DNA from: Pseudobdellovibrionaceae bacterium
GTDB lineage: Bacteria; Bdellovibrionota; Bdellovibrionia; Bdellovibrionales; Bdellovibrionaceae
Direction of reading: 5' to 3'
Length of the DNA stretch: 64,000 nucleotides
Assembly: GCA_019637955.1 (NCBI GenBank)
Contig: JAHBUS010000011.1
Coordinates: forward strand, 38,573 to 102,572
The notes under the pieces are model-generated. The model saw nothing but the letters and a program-made list of their open reading frames with translations. It was not told where the DNA came from and did no database searches. The first letter of the stretch is position 1; each line of letters opens with the position of its first letter. Below, piece after piece: positions 44,097-53,821 of the stretch. Made by a program: the position numbers and the translations under genes.

Positions 44097-44786
44097 ATGG
44101 CGCGCCGAGACCTTAGAGCCAGCTGGCCTCAAGCGCTGCTGACCCTCTTCGGTCCTCTGCTGCTGTTTTTCACCGTTCGTTGGCTGATCGCCGAGCCTTA
44201 CGTGATTCCGTCGGGTTCGATGATCCCCACGCTGCACATTCACGACCACATTCTGGTAAATAAGCTCGCTTACGGCGTGCACGTGCCGTTTTCAAAAGCC
44301 TGGATCGCGCAGTGGTCCGGGCCCAAACGCGGAGACATCGTCGTGTTCCGCTTTCCGCCGAACCCTGAGGTTTTCTACGTCAAGCGCGCCATCGGACTTC
44401 CCGGCGACCGCGTCAAAATGCAGGAGGGGGCCGTCCTCATCAACGGCCAGCCGTTGCCACTCGCGGAGGCCCAAGCTCCCAGCTCCGATGAATATGCGGA
44501 CGAGTCGTTTCAGTATTTCAAAGAAGAAAATCATTTGATCCGTTACCGATCGAAAACCGATGCATTCGCCGACGAGGTGACGGTGCCTGAGGGGGCCGTT
44601 TTCGTGATGGGCGACAACCGCGATCAGTCCAACGACTCGCGGTTTTGGGGTTTCGTGCCTCAAGAAAACCTGATCGGGCGGGCTTGGTTGATTTGGCTCG
44701 CGTGCGATTTCACGCTGCCCTCGGCGCAGTTCTTGTGCGATCCCAAGACCCTTCGCTGGGATCGAGTCTTGCTTCGCCCGCAATAA
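44097..44786 (+). CDS. lepB: Signal peptidase I, copy 2
   Basis: A 229-aa enzyme with one helix (about 13-30), Ser41 in IPSGSMIPT, Lys96 in FYVKRAIGLPGD and GDNRDQSNDSR. It is similar in design to copy 1, including the IHDHI segment after the Ser box and a C-terminal LCDPKTLRW matching LCNPLTVRW of copy 1. This indicates tandem duplication. It starts two bases after copy 1. All catalytic residues are kept, so it is probably active. Confidence 0.95.
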   Translation: MARRDLRASWPQALLTLFGPLLLFFTVRWLIAEPYVIPSGSMIPTLHIHDHILVNKLAYGVHVPFSKAWIAQWSGPKRGDIVVFRFPPNPEVFYVKRAIGLPGDRVKMQEGAVLINGQPLPLAEAQAPSSDEYADESFQYFKEENHLIRYRSKTDAFADEVTVPEGAVFVMGDNRDQSNDSRFWGFVPQENLIGRAWLIWLACDFTLPSAQFLCDPKTLRWDRVLLRPQ

Positions 44787-44804
44787 CGGTGTGAAATAGC
44801 CCCA

Positions 44805-45500
44805 ATGTCGAGATCGGGGCGTCCTTTTCGGGATTCATTCGAAAATATCTTGGTGGCGATCTTTCTCGCCTTGCTGGTGCGCACCTATCTCGTCACCGGT
44901 TACAAGGTGCCGACCAGTTCGATGGCCCCCACGCTTTTGCCCGGGGACTTCATCTTCGCCTTTCGCCCGCCGGCGGGTTTCAAGATTCCACTGACGTCAA
45001 CCAAGCTGGGTGTTCAGATTCCCGAGCGCGGTGAACTCATGGTTTTCACCTTTCCCGACCAACCTCGCACCAACTACGTGAAGCGGGTGATTGGCCTGCC
45101 GGGCGACAAGGTTCAGATGATCGAGGGCCGTCTGGTGATCAACGATGTGCCGCTCGAGTACCGCCGTCTTGAGCAGTCGGCGGTCACCGATTTGCCCTCC
45201 TACGACCAATACGAGGTTTGGGAAGAGAGATCGGGCGGTCAAGAACCCCGTGAAATCATCCAAAAGCGCGATGAAAAGGGCAAAGACTTCGGCCCCCTGA
45301 TCGTGCCTCCGGATGAGGTTTTTGTCCTCGGCGACCACCGCGACGCCAGTGACGACTCGCGCTACTGGGGCACCGTCCCGGTTCAGCGCTTGGAAGGGCG
45401 CGTGATGCTTATTTGGCTGTCACTCGATTGGGAGAAGAAGTGGGGCGAGAACCGCTTTCCTTCGCTCCGGACCGACCGTCTTTTCACCCGCGTTCAGTAA
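44805..45500 (+). CDS. lepB: Signal peptidase I, copy 3
   Basis: A 231-aa, more divergent member: one helix (about 14-30), Ser39 in PTSSMAPTL (the usual SGSM replaced by TSSM), Lys93 in YVKRVIGLPGD and GDHRDASDDSR, where the usual Asn of box E (GDNR) is His. The Ser/Lys dyad is intact. The changes near Ser39 may alter substrate preference. It starts 18 bases after copy 2. The pyrB unit follows with its own promoter. Confidence 0.93.
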   Translation: MSRSGRPFRDSFENILVAIFLALLVRTYLVTGYKVPTSSMAPTLLPGDFIFAFRPPAGFKIPLTSTKLGVQIPERGELMVFTFPDQPRTNYVKRVIGLPGDKVQMIEGRLVINDVPLEYRRLEQSAVTDLPSYDQYEVWEERSGGQEPREIIQKRDEKGKDFGPLIVPPDEVFVLGDHRDASDDSRYWGTVPVQRLEGRVMLIWLSLDWEKKWGENRFPSLRTDRLFTRVQ

Positions 45501-45532
45501 GGCGTCAGACGCGAAAAAAGAACGTCGCAAAT

Positions 45533-45562
45533 TTGACAGGATCGGTCCGGATTGGTTAGCGT
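45533..45562 (+). promoter_or_regulatory. Promoter candidate for pyrB-carAB
   Basis: TTGACA at 45533-45538 is followed after 17-18 bases by TTAGCG/TAGCGT (45556-45562), ending nine bases before the pyrB ATG. The -35 is perfect and the -10 weak. The very short distance implies an almost leaderless mRNA with no room for a pyrimidine attenuator. Confidence 0.5.
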
Positions 45563-45570
45563 AAAACCCA

Positions 45571-46473
45571 ATGCCAGCGCCAAAATCGATCTTGGATTTG
45601 AAGTCCCTTTCGCGAGAACAAATCCAAATTCTTTTCTCCCGCGCCCAGGCCCTTCACCTCCAGCCAGAACCCACCAATTTCGCCGGTCAGACCGCCGCTT
45701 TGTTGTTTTTTGAAGCGAGCACGCGCACGCGTTTCAGCTTTGAATCGGCCTGCCACCGCACCGGTCTGGGACCGCTGGTCTTGGACGGGGCCAAAGGCAC
45801 TTCGCTCGAGAAGGGCGAAACTCTCGAAGACACGGTTCTGAACATGGCGGCGATGAACCCCTCGGTGATGATCATCCGCTCGGGCAAAGACTTTCCGCTC
45901 CCGCAAATCGCCGAGCGCCTGCAAATGCCCGTGATCAACGCGGGTTGGGGCGCGTACGGGCATCCCACGCAAGCGCTGCTCGATGCGCTGACGCTCAAGC
46001 AGGAGTTCAACGATCTCGACAAGCTCAAGGTTCTTTTCGTCGGCGACATCCGCCACTCGCGCGTGGTCGCGTCGCACTTCGAACTTCTTGAAAAGCTCGG
46101 GGCCGAGGTCGGCCTGTCGGGTCCCGAAGAGTTTTTGATCGACCGGCCGGGAACGCATCTCTTCAAACGCCTCGAAGAGGGTCTCGAGTGGTGCGACGCC
46201 GTGATGGCCCTGCGGGTGCAGTTCGAACGCCACGGCTCGCAGCCCATGATGAACAAAGACGAGTACCGCGCGCAGTTCGGGCTCACTCGACATAAAGTCA
46301 CGCACCACTTGCGCCCGAAGGGCGTGATCTTGCATCCCGGACCGATCAACTACGGGATCGAAATGGATCAGGAAGTTCTCACCGATTCCCGCAACCGCGT
46401 TCTGCGCCAAGTTTCGAACGGGGTTGTTCTCCGCGAAGCTTTGATCCGCAGTCTCCTGGAGGGCCGCCTGTGA
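45571..46473 (+). CDS. pyrB: Aspartate carbamoyltransferase catalytic subunit
   Basis: PyrB condenses carbamoyl phosphate and aspartate. The 300-aa protein has the carbamoyl-phosphate loop FFEASTRTRFSFE, GAYGHPTQALLDALT and the aspartate-domain VMALRVQFERHG, plus HPGPINYGIEM near the end. It is short, and no pyrI is adjacent, so it is probably an unregulated catalytic trimer or pairs with another subunit elsewhere. Its stop overlaps the carA start (GTGA), placing substrate supply and use in one operon. Confidence 0.97.
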   Translation: MPAPKSILDLKSLSREQIQILFSRAQALHLQPEPTNFAGQTAALLFFEASTRTRFSFESACHRTGLGPLVLDGAKGTSLEKGETLEDTVLNMAAMNPSVMIIRSGKDFPLPQIAERLQMPVINAGWGAYGHPTQALLDALTLKQEFNDLDKLKVLFVGDIRHSRVVASHFELLEKLGAEVGLSGPEEFLIDRPGTHLFKRLEEGLEWCDAVMALRVQFERHGSQPMMNKDEYRAQFGLTRHKVTHHLRPKGVILHPGPINYGIEMDQEVLTDSRNRVLRQVSNGVVLREALIRSLLEGRL

Positions 46474-47549
46474 ATGCCTATTTAGTTCTTGAGACCGGCG
46501 AGATTTACGCGGGCGCCTGGATGGGCGGTCAAGACCGCGCGGGCGAAGTCGTTTTCAACACCTCGCACTCGGGTTACGAGGAGATCGCGACCGATCCGTC
46601 CTACATGGGGCAGATCGTGGTGATGACCTCGCCGATGATGGGCAATTACGGCGTCGACAATCAAGTCTGGGAGTCGCGTCAGTTCTGGATCGAAGGTTTC
46701 ATCGCCCTGCAAATTCAACAGAGCGGCCGCGATCAATCTTGGATCAAGCGTTTGGCCGACTTCGGGATTCCCGTCGTCTCCGAGATCGACACCCGCAACC
46801 TGGTGCTGCGACTTCGCGGCGGCGGTACGCCCTGGGGCGCGCTGGTTCAGGCGGGGAGCGAAGCCGAAGCCAAGCAAAAAGCGCAGAGCTTGATCGACGC
46901 CAAAAAGGGCGGCGACAAGGACTGGGTTTGGGCCGCCTCCCGCCGGGCCGTTGAAGTGCGCCCCGGTCAGGACGCCAAAGGCCCGCGCATCGCGGTTTTG
47001 GATTTTGGCGCCAAAGAAAATATTTACCGCGAACTCACCGCGCGCGCGCGCGAACTGCACATCTTTCCCTCGCGCACGAGCGTGTCCGAAATTTTGGCCT
47101 CCAAGCCCGACGCCTTGATGCTCACCAATGGGCCGGGCGATCCCGCCGACGTGCAGGTCGCCACCGGCACGGTTCGCGAATTGATCGGCCAGCTGCCGGT
47201 GTTTGGGATTTGCATGGGCCACCAGATTCTGGGCCTCGCGCTGGGCGCGAAAACCTACAAGCTTAAATTCGGCCACCGTGGCAGCAACCATCCGATCCGT
47301 GACGAACTCCTGGGTCAGATTTATATGACCTCGCAGAATCACGGCTACGCGGTGGACGCCAAAACGCTGCCGGCCGACGTGAAAGTCACGCAAACCAATC
47401 TCAACGATCAAACTTGCGCCGGGATTTACTCCGAAAGCCGCAACTGTCTGGGAATTCAGTATCATCCCGAGAGCCATCCCGGACCGCATGAGGCCACGGG
47501 CCTGTTTGATTTTTTCGTTAAAAAGATGATCGGAGCCCCCAAAAAATGA
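46470..47549 (+). CDS. carA: Carbamoyl-phosphate synthase, glutamine amidotransferase subunit
   Basis: CarA provides ammonia from glutamine to CarB. The 359-aa protein has the N-terminal CPSase small domain (LETGEIYAGAWMGG, VVFNTSHSGYEEIATDPSYMGQ) and a class-I GATase domain with GICMGHQILGLALG (catalytic Cys), a Gly-rich oxyanion loop NGPGDPADV and the His-Glu pair in QYHPESHPGPH. The GTG start overlaps pyrB, and the stop overlaps the next gene (ATGA). Confidence 0.97.
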   Translation: MNAYLVLETGEIYAGAWMGGQDRAGEVVFNTSHSGYEEIATDPSYMGQIVVMTSPMMGNYGVDNQVWESRQFWIEGFIALQIQQSGRDQSWIKRLADFGIPVVSEIDTRNLVLRLRGGGTPWGALVQAGSEAEAKQKAQSLIDAKKGGDKDWVWAASRRAVEVRPGQDAKGPRIAVLDFGAKENIYRELTARARELHIFPSRTSVSEILASKPDALMLTNGPGDPADVQVATGTVRELIGQLPVFGICMGHQILGLALGAKTYKLKFGHRGSNHPIRDELLGQIYMTSQNHGYAVDAKTLPADVKVTQTNLNDQTCAGIYSESRNCLGIQYHPESHPGPHEATGLFDFFVKKMIGAPKK

Positions 47550-48211
47550 GCGCCATCAGAACCGCCGAACAGCAGTACCGCGACGTGATCCAGAAATCGC
47601 TCGAGCATTTCGCGGGCTCGCTGTTCAAAGACGAGATCTTCGCCGCGAAAACCGAATTCTTCGAAAACTCGGGAATTTTGGATGAGAACGCTCCCAACTA
47701 CGAACTGCGCATGTCGCAGTTTTTCGATTGGTATTTCTTTACGCGCGACCTCAAGGGCTTTGGACAAACGCCGCTGGAATCTTTGTTCAACACCCGTGAG
47801 CTGCGCTTTTCACCCGAAGAGATCGTCATCATCGACAAGCTCCGCTCGCACCGTCACGGCTTGTACGAGCTGGTGAAGGTCAAGGGCACCGACGTTTATC
47901 TCAAGGACCTGCTTCGCAATGACAAGATCGTGGTCAAAGAGTGTCCCTACTTCGCGGGTTTTAACGCCGATGAAATCTTCGAGGCGCGGTTGATGCCATT
48001 CGAGGACACGTGGATCTTCACCAAGGGTTTCTGTTTCCACCCGGGCGATGCGCGCAAATTTATCATGAGCGAAGTCAAGCGCCACCGCAAAGACAGCGAT
48101 CTGAATCCCGACGACCTGATGCTCAAGCTCGTGAAGATGCGCTACCGCGCCGAGCGCTACCGCCACGTGCGGGTGGAGTCGATTTACAATTTGGATAGCA
48201 AGCTGACCTGA
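47546..48211 (+). CDS. Conserved-looking protein of unknown function between carA and carB
   Basis: A 221-aa soluble protein with no signal or membrane segment and no family I recognise. It is rich in aromatic and charged residues (MSQFFDWYFFTRDLKGFG, FHPGDARKFIMSEVKRHRK). It overlaps carA by four bases and is 18 bases from carB, so it is translated with the carbamoyl-phosphate synthase subunits. That position suggests a role linked to pyrimidine or arginine supply, or simple hitch-hiking. The base composition and codon use match its neighbours, so it is likely native. Confidence 0.85.
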   Translation: MSAIRTAEQQYRDVIQKSLEHFAGSLFKDEIFAAKTEFFENSGILDENAPNYELRMSQFFDWYFFTRDLKGFGQTPLESLFNTRELRFSPEEIVIIDKLRSHRHGLYELVKVKGTDVYLKDLLRNDKIVVKECPYFAGFNADEIFEARLMPFEDTWIFTKGFCFHPGDARKFIMSEVKRHRKDSDLNPDDLMLKLVKMRYRAERYRHVRVESIYNLDSKLT

Positions 48212-48229
48212 ACGAAGAAGGGACACCGA

Positions 48230-51200
48230 ATGCCGAAACGGCAAGACGTCAAAAAAGTTCTGATCATTGGCGCCGGCCCGATCGTCATCGGCCAAGCCTG
48301 CGAGTTTGATTACTCCGGGACCCAAGCCTGCAAGGCGCTGATGAAAGAAGGCCTTGAGGTCATCCTGGTCAATTCGAACCCGGCGACGATCATGACCGAT
48401 CCCGAGATCGCGACCCGCGTTTACGTCGAGCCGCTGCGCGCTCCGTTTCTCGAAAAAATCATCGAAAAAGAAAAGCCCGATTCGATCATCCCGACGCTGG
48501 GTGGTCAGACCGCTTTGAATTTGGCGCTCGAGCTTCACGAGCTCGGCATCCTTAAAAAACACAATGTGCGTCTCTTGGGCGCCGATCCCGCGGTGATCCG
48601 TGCCGCCGAGGACCGCGAGAAGTTCCGCGACATCCTCGACGAGGTGGGCGCCAAGTATCCCAAGAGCGAAATGGTCCGCACCTTCGAGCAAGGTCTCAAG
48701 GTCGCCGATCAATTGGGCTTTCCGCTGATTCTGCGCCCGAACTACACGCTCGGCGGCGGCGGGGGCGGCGTCGCCTACACGCTCGACGAGTACAAACGCA
48801 TGATCGTCGCGGGCCTGGGCGAGAGCCCCACCTCCGAAGTTTTGGTGGAAGAGAGCATTCTGGGCTGGAAAGAGTTCGAACTCGAAGTGATGCGCGACGG
48901 TTCTGGCACCTTTGTCGTCGTGTGCAGCATCGAGAACTTCGATCCTTGTGGTGTGCACACGGGTGACAGCATCACCGTGGCCCCTCAGCAAACCTTGAGC
49001 GATGCCGAATACCAAGCCATGCGCGATGAGGCCTGCAAAATTCTCAACAAGGTCGGCGTGCAGACGGGCGGCGCTAACATCCAGTTCGCCACGCACCCGG
49101 TGACCGGCGAGCGGGTGGTGATCGAGATGAACCCGCGCGTGTCGCGCTCCTCGGCGCTCGCCAGCAAGGCGACCGGGTTTCCGATCGCCAAGCTCGCGGC
49201 TTTGCTCGCGATCGGCTACCGCCTCGACGAAATTCAAAACGACATCACCAAGGTCACGCCCTCGTGCTATGAACCGGCGCTGGATTACGTCGTCACCAAG
49301 ATCCCGCGCTTTGCTTTTGAAAAATTCGCGGGGAGCAAAGACTTTCTCACCACGCAAATGAAGAGCGTGGGCGAGGTCATGGGGATCGGGCGCACGCTGC
49401 AAGAGTCGTTCATGAAAGCCCTGAATTCGCTCGAAGGCTCGAGCGAAGGCATCCCGGACATCAATTTTCAGGTGGACCGCATTTCGTATCCCAACAGCCA
49501 GCGCATCTACCACCTCTTCCAGGCGTTCCGTCACGGATTGCCGCTCAAGCAGATTCAGGATTGGACACAGATCACGCCTTACTTCCTCGAGCAGGTCGAA
49601 GACTTGGTCCGTTTTGAGGGCGAGATCGCAAAAGCCAAAGAGCTGAGCCGGGAGCTGCTGCTCAAGGCCAAGCGCAAGGGGTTCTCGGACGCTCGCCTCG
49701 CGAAACTTCGCAAGACCACCGCCGACGCGATTCTCAAGCTGCGCGAAACGCATCAAATTCTTCCTCATTTTTTACAAGTCGACACCTGCGCGGGCGAGTT
49801 CGCCTCGAGCACGCCGTACTTCTATTCGTCGTACTGGCCTCAAGCGGGGACCCCGATCGACTTCCGCGCGCCCGCGGTCGTCATCGGCAGTGGCCCGAAC
49901 CGCATCGGGCAGGGCATTGAGTTCGACTACAGCTGCGTGCGGGGTGTGAAAGCGCTCCAAAAAATGGGCCGCCAAGTCGTGATGGTCAACTCGAATCCCG
50001 AAACCGTCTCGACCGATTACGACACCTCCGATATTTTGTTCTTCGAGCCGCTCACCTTCGAGCATCTCAACGAAATCATGCGCCTGGCGAAACCCTCGGG
50101 GTTCATCGCGCAGCTCGGCGGTCAAACCCCGATCAACCTCGCGCCTTCACTGGTGAAGGCGGGGTGGAATCTCTTGGGCTCGAGCCTCGAGGCCATTGAT
50201 CTTGCCGAGGATCGCGGACGCTTCAGCCAAATCTGCCGCGAACTCGAGTTCCACATCCCCCAATCGGCCATGGCCGGAGATCTCGAAACGGCCCTGGGCG
50301 TGGTTCAAAGCATCGGTTACCCGGTCATCTGCCGTCCCAGCTACGTGATCGGGGGGCGCCGCATGGAGGTCATCGAGTCCGAGCCCGAACTGCGCTCGTA
50401 CTTTGATCGCCACGGCGAAGCCATCTCACCCGATAAGCCCTGCTTGATCGATCAGTTCCTCGAAGGCGCGCTGGAGGTCGATGTCGATCTGGTGCGCGGT
50501 GAGGACTGGGCGCTCGTCGGCGGGATCGTCGAGCACATCGAGGCCGCCGGCGTTCACTCGGGCGATAGCATGGGCGTCTTGCCCCCGCAGCGCCTCAAAG
50601 ACGAGACCTGCTCGCGCATCGAGGAGATGAGCCTCAAGCTCGCTCATCGTATGAAAGTGATTGGTCACCTGAACCTTCAGCTCGCCGTGAAAAACGACGA
50701 GGTTTTCATGCTCGAGGCCAATCCTCGCAGCTCGCGTTCGGTGCCGTTTGTGGTGAAGGCCGCGGGCATTCCGCTCATCGATTTGGGAATCAAGGCGATG
50801 CTCGGGGTCCGAGCCAAAGATTTAAATCTCGCGGCCTGCAATTGGCGCGACACCAAGCAGGTGTCCGTCAAAGGCGTGGTGTTCCCGTTTAAAAAGTTCT
50901 CCGAGGCCGATTCGATTCTGGGCCCCGAAATGAAGTCCACGGGCGAAAGCATGGGCCGCGGTGACGATTATGCCGAGGCTCTGATGAAAGCCCTGCTCTC
51001 GAGCCACGTGCAGTTTCCGCAAAAAGGCGAAGTCTTCTTCTCGCTGCGGGATAAAGACAAAGATTCGATGTTGCCCTTGGTGAAAGAACTCAAAGCCATG
51101 GGCTACCAGATTTCGGCGACCACGGGCACGGCGCAGTACTTGAACGACAAGGGCGTCGAAGTCCTGTCGCTGCGAAAGGTGCACGAGGGGCGCCCGCACT

Positions 51201-51421
51201 GCGTGGACCGCATCCGCTCGGGCGAGGTGGCCTTTGTGATCAACACGACTCGCGGCAAGCAGTCGGTTGAGGCCAGCTTCGATATCCGACGGGCTTGCAT
51301 CGACTTGAGTTTGCCGTGTTTGACCGAGTCCGATGCGGCCGAAGCGTTCTTGATCGCGCTCCGCCGCTCGCGCACGGGTCGTTTCGAGGTCGCCAACCTG
51401 CCGCAAATGAAACCTCACTAA
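48230..51421 (+). CDS. carB: Carbamoyl-phosphate synthase large subunit
   Basis: CarB makes carbamoyl phosphate from bicarbonate, ammonia and two ATP. The 1063-aa protein has the two homologous ATP-grasp halves, each with a characteristic opening ([40 protein letters not shown]), the Gly-rich ATP loops (YTLGGGGGG in half one; SYVIGGRRM in half two) and a C-terminal MGS-like allosteric domain (about 930-1050). The length is normal (E. coli 1073). Confidence 0.98.
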   Translation: MPKRQDVKKVLIIGAGPIVIGQACEFDYSGTQACKALMKEGLEVILVNSNPATIMTDPEIATRVYVEPLRAPFLEKIIEKEKPDSIIPTLGGQTALNLALELHELGILKKHNVRLLGADPAVIRAAEDREKFRDILDEVGAKYPKSEMVRTFEQGLKVADQLGFPLILRPNYTLGGGGGGVAYTLDEYKRMIVAGLGESPTSEVLVEESILGWKEFELEVMRDGSGTFVVVCSIENFDPCGVHTGDSITVAPQQTLSDAEYQAMRDEACKILNKVGVQTGGANIQFATHPVTGERVVIEMNPRVSRSSALASKATGFPIAKLAALLAIGYRLDEIQNDITKVTPSCYEPALDYVVTKIPRFAFEKFAGSKDFLTTQMKSVGEVMGIGRTLQESFMKALNSLEGSSEGIPDINFQVDRISYPNSQRIYHLFQAFRHGLPLKQIQDWTQITPYFLEQVEDLVRFEGEIAKAKELSRELLLKAKRKGFSDARLAKLRKTTADAILKLRETHQILPHFLQVDTCAGEFASSTPYFYSSYWPQAGTPIDFRAPAVVIGSGPNRIGQGIEFDYSCVRGVKALQKMGRQVVMVNSNPETVSTDYDTSDILFFEPLTFEHLNEIMRLAKPSGFIAQLGGQTPINLAPSLVKAGWNLLGSSLEAIDLAEDRGRFSQICRELEFHIPQSAMAGDLETALGVVQSIGYPVICRPSYVIGGRRMEVIESEPELRSYFDRHGEAISPDKPCLIDQFLEGALEVDVDLVRGEDWALVGGIVEHIEAAGVHSGDSMGVLPPQRLKDETCSRIEEMSLKLAHRMKVIGHLNLQLAVKNDEVFMLEANPRSSRSVPFVVKAAGIPLIDLGIKAMLGVRAKDLNLAACNWRDTKQVSVKGVVFPFKKFSEADSILGPEMKSTGESMGRGDDYAEALMKALLSSHVQFPQKGEVFFSLRDKDKDSMLPLVKELKAMGYQISATTGTAQYLNDKGVEVLSLRKVHEGRPHCVDRIRSGEVAFVINTTRGKQSVEASFDIRRACIDLSLPCLTESDAAEAFLIALRRSRTGRFEVANLPQMKPH

Positions 51422-51427
51422 GGGCCT

Positions 51428-52180
51428 ATGCTCCTTCGCGTTCACGGGCTCGAGAAGAGCTTTAAACCCGACCTGTTCAAGCCCGCGAAGAAGGTGCTCA
51501 AAGGTGTTGGGTTCGAACTTCCGCGAGGAAGCACGACCGGTTTTATCGGCGTGAACGGGTCGGGCAAAACGACCAGTCTCAAATGCCTCCTCGGGTTTAT
51601 CTTTCCGGATGCGGGACGATTTGAATTCGACGAAGGACGAAAGTCCTTTGATCAATTCCGCCAGTCCTTGGGTTACTTGCCCGAGCGTCCCTACTTTTAC
51701 GATTTTCTGACCGCCGAGGAGTTTCTCAAGTTTCATTGGGATCTTTCGGGTGGGGGAGCCGGCTTTCAAGAACGAAAAAAACAAGTTCTCGAAAAAGTCG
51801 ACCTCGCGACGACGGGAGATAAAAAGCTCCGCGCCTTCTCCAAAGGAATGCTCCAACGCGTGGGATTGGCTCAGGCGCTTTTGCGCTCGCCGGAGCTTTT
51901 AATTCTGGATGAACCCATGTCCGGTCTGGACCCCGATGGCCGTTGGTTGGTCAAAGATATCCTGCGCGAGGAAAAATCGCGCGGGACCACTTTGTTTTTT
52001 AGCAGTCATTTGCTGGCGGACATGGAGGAGCTCTGCGACCGCCTTTTGGTGATCGAAGAGGGGCAGATTCTGTTTGAAGGTCCTCAAGCCCAATTTCGTC
52101 CCGAGGCGGATCAAAGCCTCGAAAAAGTCTTCTCACAAGTCCGCGCGGCCCACCGCCGCGGGCAGGGGAGCGCGCCGTGA
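51428..52180 (+). CDS. ABC-2 type transporter ATP-binding protein
   Basis: A 250-aa ATPase with Walker A GVNGSGKTTSLK, signature FSKGMLQRVGLAQALL, Walker B LLILDEPMSGLDPDG and the switch SSHLL. It resembles the ATPases of ABC-2 exporters (NatA/GldA/Nod-type). The substrate cannot be predicted. It lies six bases after carB, so it may be read from the pyr-car operon, and overlaps its permease gene by four bases. Confidence 0.93.
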   Translation: MLLRVHGLEKSFKPDLFKPAKKVLKGVGFELPRGSTTGFIGVNGSGKTTSLKCLLGFIFPDAGRFEFDEGRKSFDQFRQSLGYLPERPYFYDFLTAEEFLKFHWDLSGGGAGFQERKKQVLEKVDLATTGDKKLRAFSKGMLQRVGLAQALLRSPELLILDEPMSGLDPDGRWLVKDILREEKSRGTTLFFSSHLLADMEELCDRLLVIEEGQILFEGPQAQFRPEADQSLEKVFSQVRAAHRRGQGSAP

Positions 52181-52935
52181 GCCGAGTTTGGGTTTTAGCC
52201 CGCCTGACCTGCGTGGAGTTGATTCGCAACCGCTTCGTCGTGGTCCTCGGTTTTGTCGCGGCTTTGCTCTTGATCCTCTCGAGTTTTTTAGGAACCCTGT
52301 CGCTCGATGAGCAGACCCGCCTGTTGGTGCATTTGGGTTTCGCCAGCTTTCAACTGACGCTCGTGGGTCTGGCCCTTTTCTTGGGCTCGTGGATGCTGCA
52401 AACCGAGATCGAGCGCCAAACCTGCCTGCTCGTGCTGTCACGGCCCGTCTCGCGGTGGGAGTTTCTCCTCGGGAAATGGGCGGGCGCCTTGGCCCTGATC
52501 GCGTTTTTCTGGGTCGTGTGTGGTTTGCTTCATCTCACGCTGCTCGGGTTTCAGTTCCCGGTCGGGCGCTACCTCCAAGCCCACATCACCTTACTGCTCG
52601 AGAGCATGACGGTCCTCTCGCTGGCGGTGTTTTTCGCGAGCTTCCTGCGTCCGCTTCTGGCCTTGGCCGCGAGTTTTGCGTTTCTGCTCGCGGGGCACTG
52701 GCGCGAAGACCTTCGTTTTTTTGCCAAACGCTCGCGCTCGGTCTTTTTCGAACAGGCCGCCGACGTGTCGGCCTGGATCTTCCCGCCTTTTGACCGCCTC
52801 GAAATCCGCTCGGTCCACTATTTGAGCGGCTCCGAAGCCGTTTTTCCGGCTTGGTCCGTGACACATCTTCTTTTCTGGTCGACACTGCTGCTGTTCCTAG
52901 CGGGACTTGTGTGGAGGAAACGGGATCTTGTTTGA
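52177..52935 (+). CDS. ABC-2 type transporter permease
   Basis: A 252-aa integral membrane protein with six predicted helices, including a Cys/Leu-rich region after QTEIERQTCLLVLSRPVSRWEFLLGKW, a stretch typical of ABC-2 permeases. It pairs with the ATPase encoded directly upstream. The GTG start overlaps that gene. Its last codons overlap pilD. A role in cell-surface export, possibly coordinated with pilus assembly, is only suggested by location. Confidence 0.88.
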   Translation: MSRVWVLARLTCVELIRNRFVVVLGFVAALLLILSSFLGTLSLDEQTRLLVHLGFASFQLTLVGLALFLGSWMLQTEIERQTCLLVLSRPVSRWEFLLGKWAGALALIAFFWVVCGLLHLTLLGFQFPVGRYLQAHITLLLESMTVLSLAVFFASFLRPLLALAASFAFLLAGHWREDLRFFAKRSRSVFFEQAADVSAWIFPPFDRLEIRSVHYLSGSEAVFPAWSVTHLLFWSTLLLFLAGLVWRKRDLV

Positions 52936-53743
52936 CGAGGCGGTTTTTCAAATTGTGCCGGTTTGGACGGTGTTCTTCGCCGGTATCGGCGCGATCATTG
53001 GCAGCTTCGCCAACGTCGCGATTCTCAGATTTCAATCCAACGAAAGCGTCGTGCGTCCCGCTTCACGCTGTCCCAAATGCAAAGCGCCGATCGCCTGGAA
53101 AGATAAAATTCCGATTGTCTCTTGGTTTCTGTTGCGTGGACGCTGCCGCGCCTGCCAGGAGCCGATCTCCAAGCGCTACTGGATCGTCGAAGCCCTGACG
53201 GCTGCGCTCTTCGCGCTCGTTTTTCTCAAGTACGGATGGTCTTGGACACTCCTCGAACTTCTGATCTTCTTCTCGGGACTGGTCATCGTCAGCTTCATCG
53301 ATCTCGACACCTTCTTGCTGCCGGATAAGTACACGCTCCCCGGAATGGTCATCGGCCTCGTGGGCGCGGCTCTAAGCCCCGAACGTTCGTTTCTGGACGC
53401 CATCCTTGGTCTTGTCTTCGGCGGCGGCTTTCTTTGGGCGGTCGCGTATTTCTATTACATCCTTCGCAAGGAAGAGGGCATGGGCGGCGGCGATATCAAG
53501 CTTCTTGCTTGGATCGGCGCGGTTCTCGGTTGGCAGTCGATCGCTTTCGTGATCATCGCCGCAAGTTTGGTCGGCAGCGTGATCGGTCTCCTGGCCGCAA
53601 GTCGAGATCAAAAGGGCATGAAGACCGTCATTCCGTTCGGTCCTTCTCTAGCCTTTGGTGCAGTTCTTTATGCGCTTGCCGGGCAAAACATCGCTCAGCT
53701 CTACAACGACTTCTTTTTTCCGTACCTAACGATGACCCCCTGA
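52928..53743 (+). CDS. pilD: Prepilin leader peptidase / N-methyltransferase
   Basis: PilD cleaves and N-methylates type IV prepilins, including the prepilin-like proteins at 24-28 kb. The protein has about 271 residues with eight helices. The cytoplasmic cysteines are CPKC and CRAC (zinc ribbon of the methylase part). The two catalytic aspartates lie in IDLDTFLLPD and GMGGGDIKLLAW. The TTG at 52928 with ggagga nine bases upstream is preferred over an upstream TTG at 52907. It overlaps the ABC permease by eight bases. Confidence 0.94.
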   Translation: MFDEAVFQIVPVWTVFFAGIGAIIGSFANVAILRFQSNESVVRPASRCPKCKAPIAWKDKIPIVSWFLLRGRCRACQEPISKRYWIVEALTAALFALVFLKYGWSWTLLELLIFFSGLVIVSFIDLDTFLLPDKYTLPGMVIGLVGAALSPERSFLDAILGLVFGGGFLWAVAYFYYILRKEEGMGGGDIKLLAWIGAVLGWQSIAFVIIAASLVGSVIGLLAASRDQKGMKTVIPFGPSLAFGAVLYALAGQNIAQLYNDFFFPYLTMTP

Positions 53744-53744
53744 T

Positions 53745-53773
53745 TTGACAAAACCACCCCAGGATTCAATAAT
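53745..53773 (+). promoter_or_regulatory. Strong sigma-70 promoter of the pilMNOPQ operon
   Basis: A perfect TTGACA (53745-53750) and AATAAT (53768-53773) with an ideal 17-base spacer lie two bases after the pilD stop. This leaves a leader of about 40 bases before the pilM GTG. It is the clearest protein-gene promoter in the window. Confidence 0.75.
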
Positions 53774-53821
53774 TTATGAAAGATCTTTCAAGTCTTCGAA
53801 AGCATCGATGGGTGGAACAGC

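Noticed and set aside
47810..49768. 652-codon minus-strand frame over the unknown gene and carB
   Set aside because: carB is unambiguous and the operon overlaps are on the plus strand.
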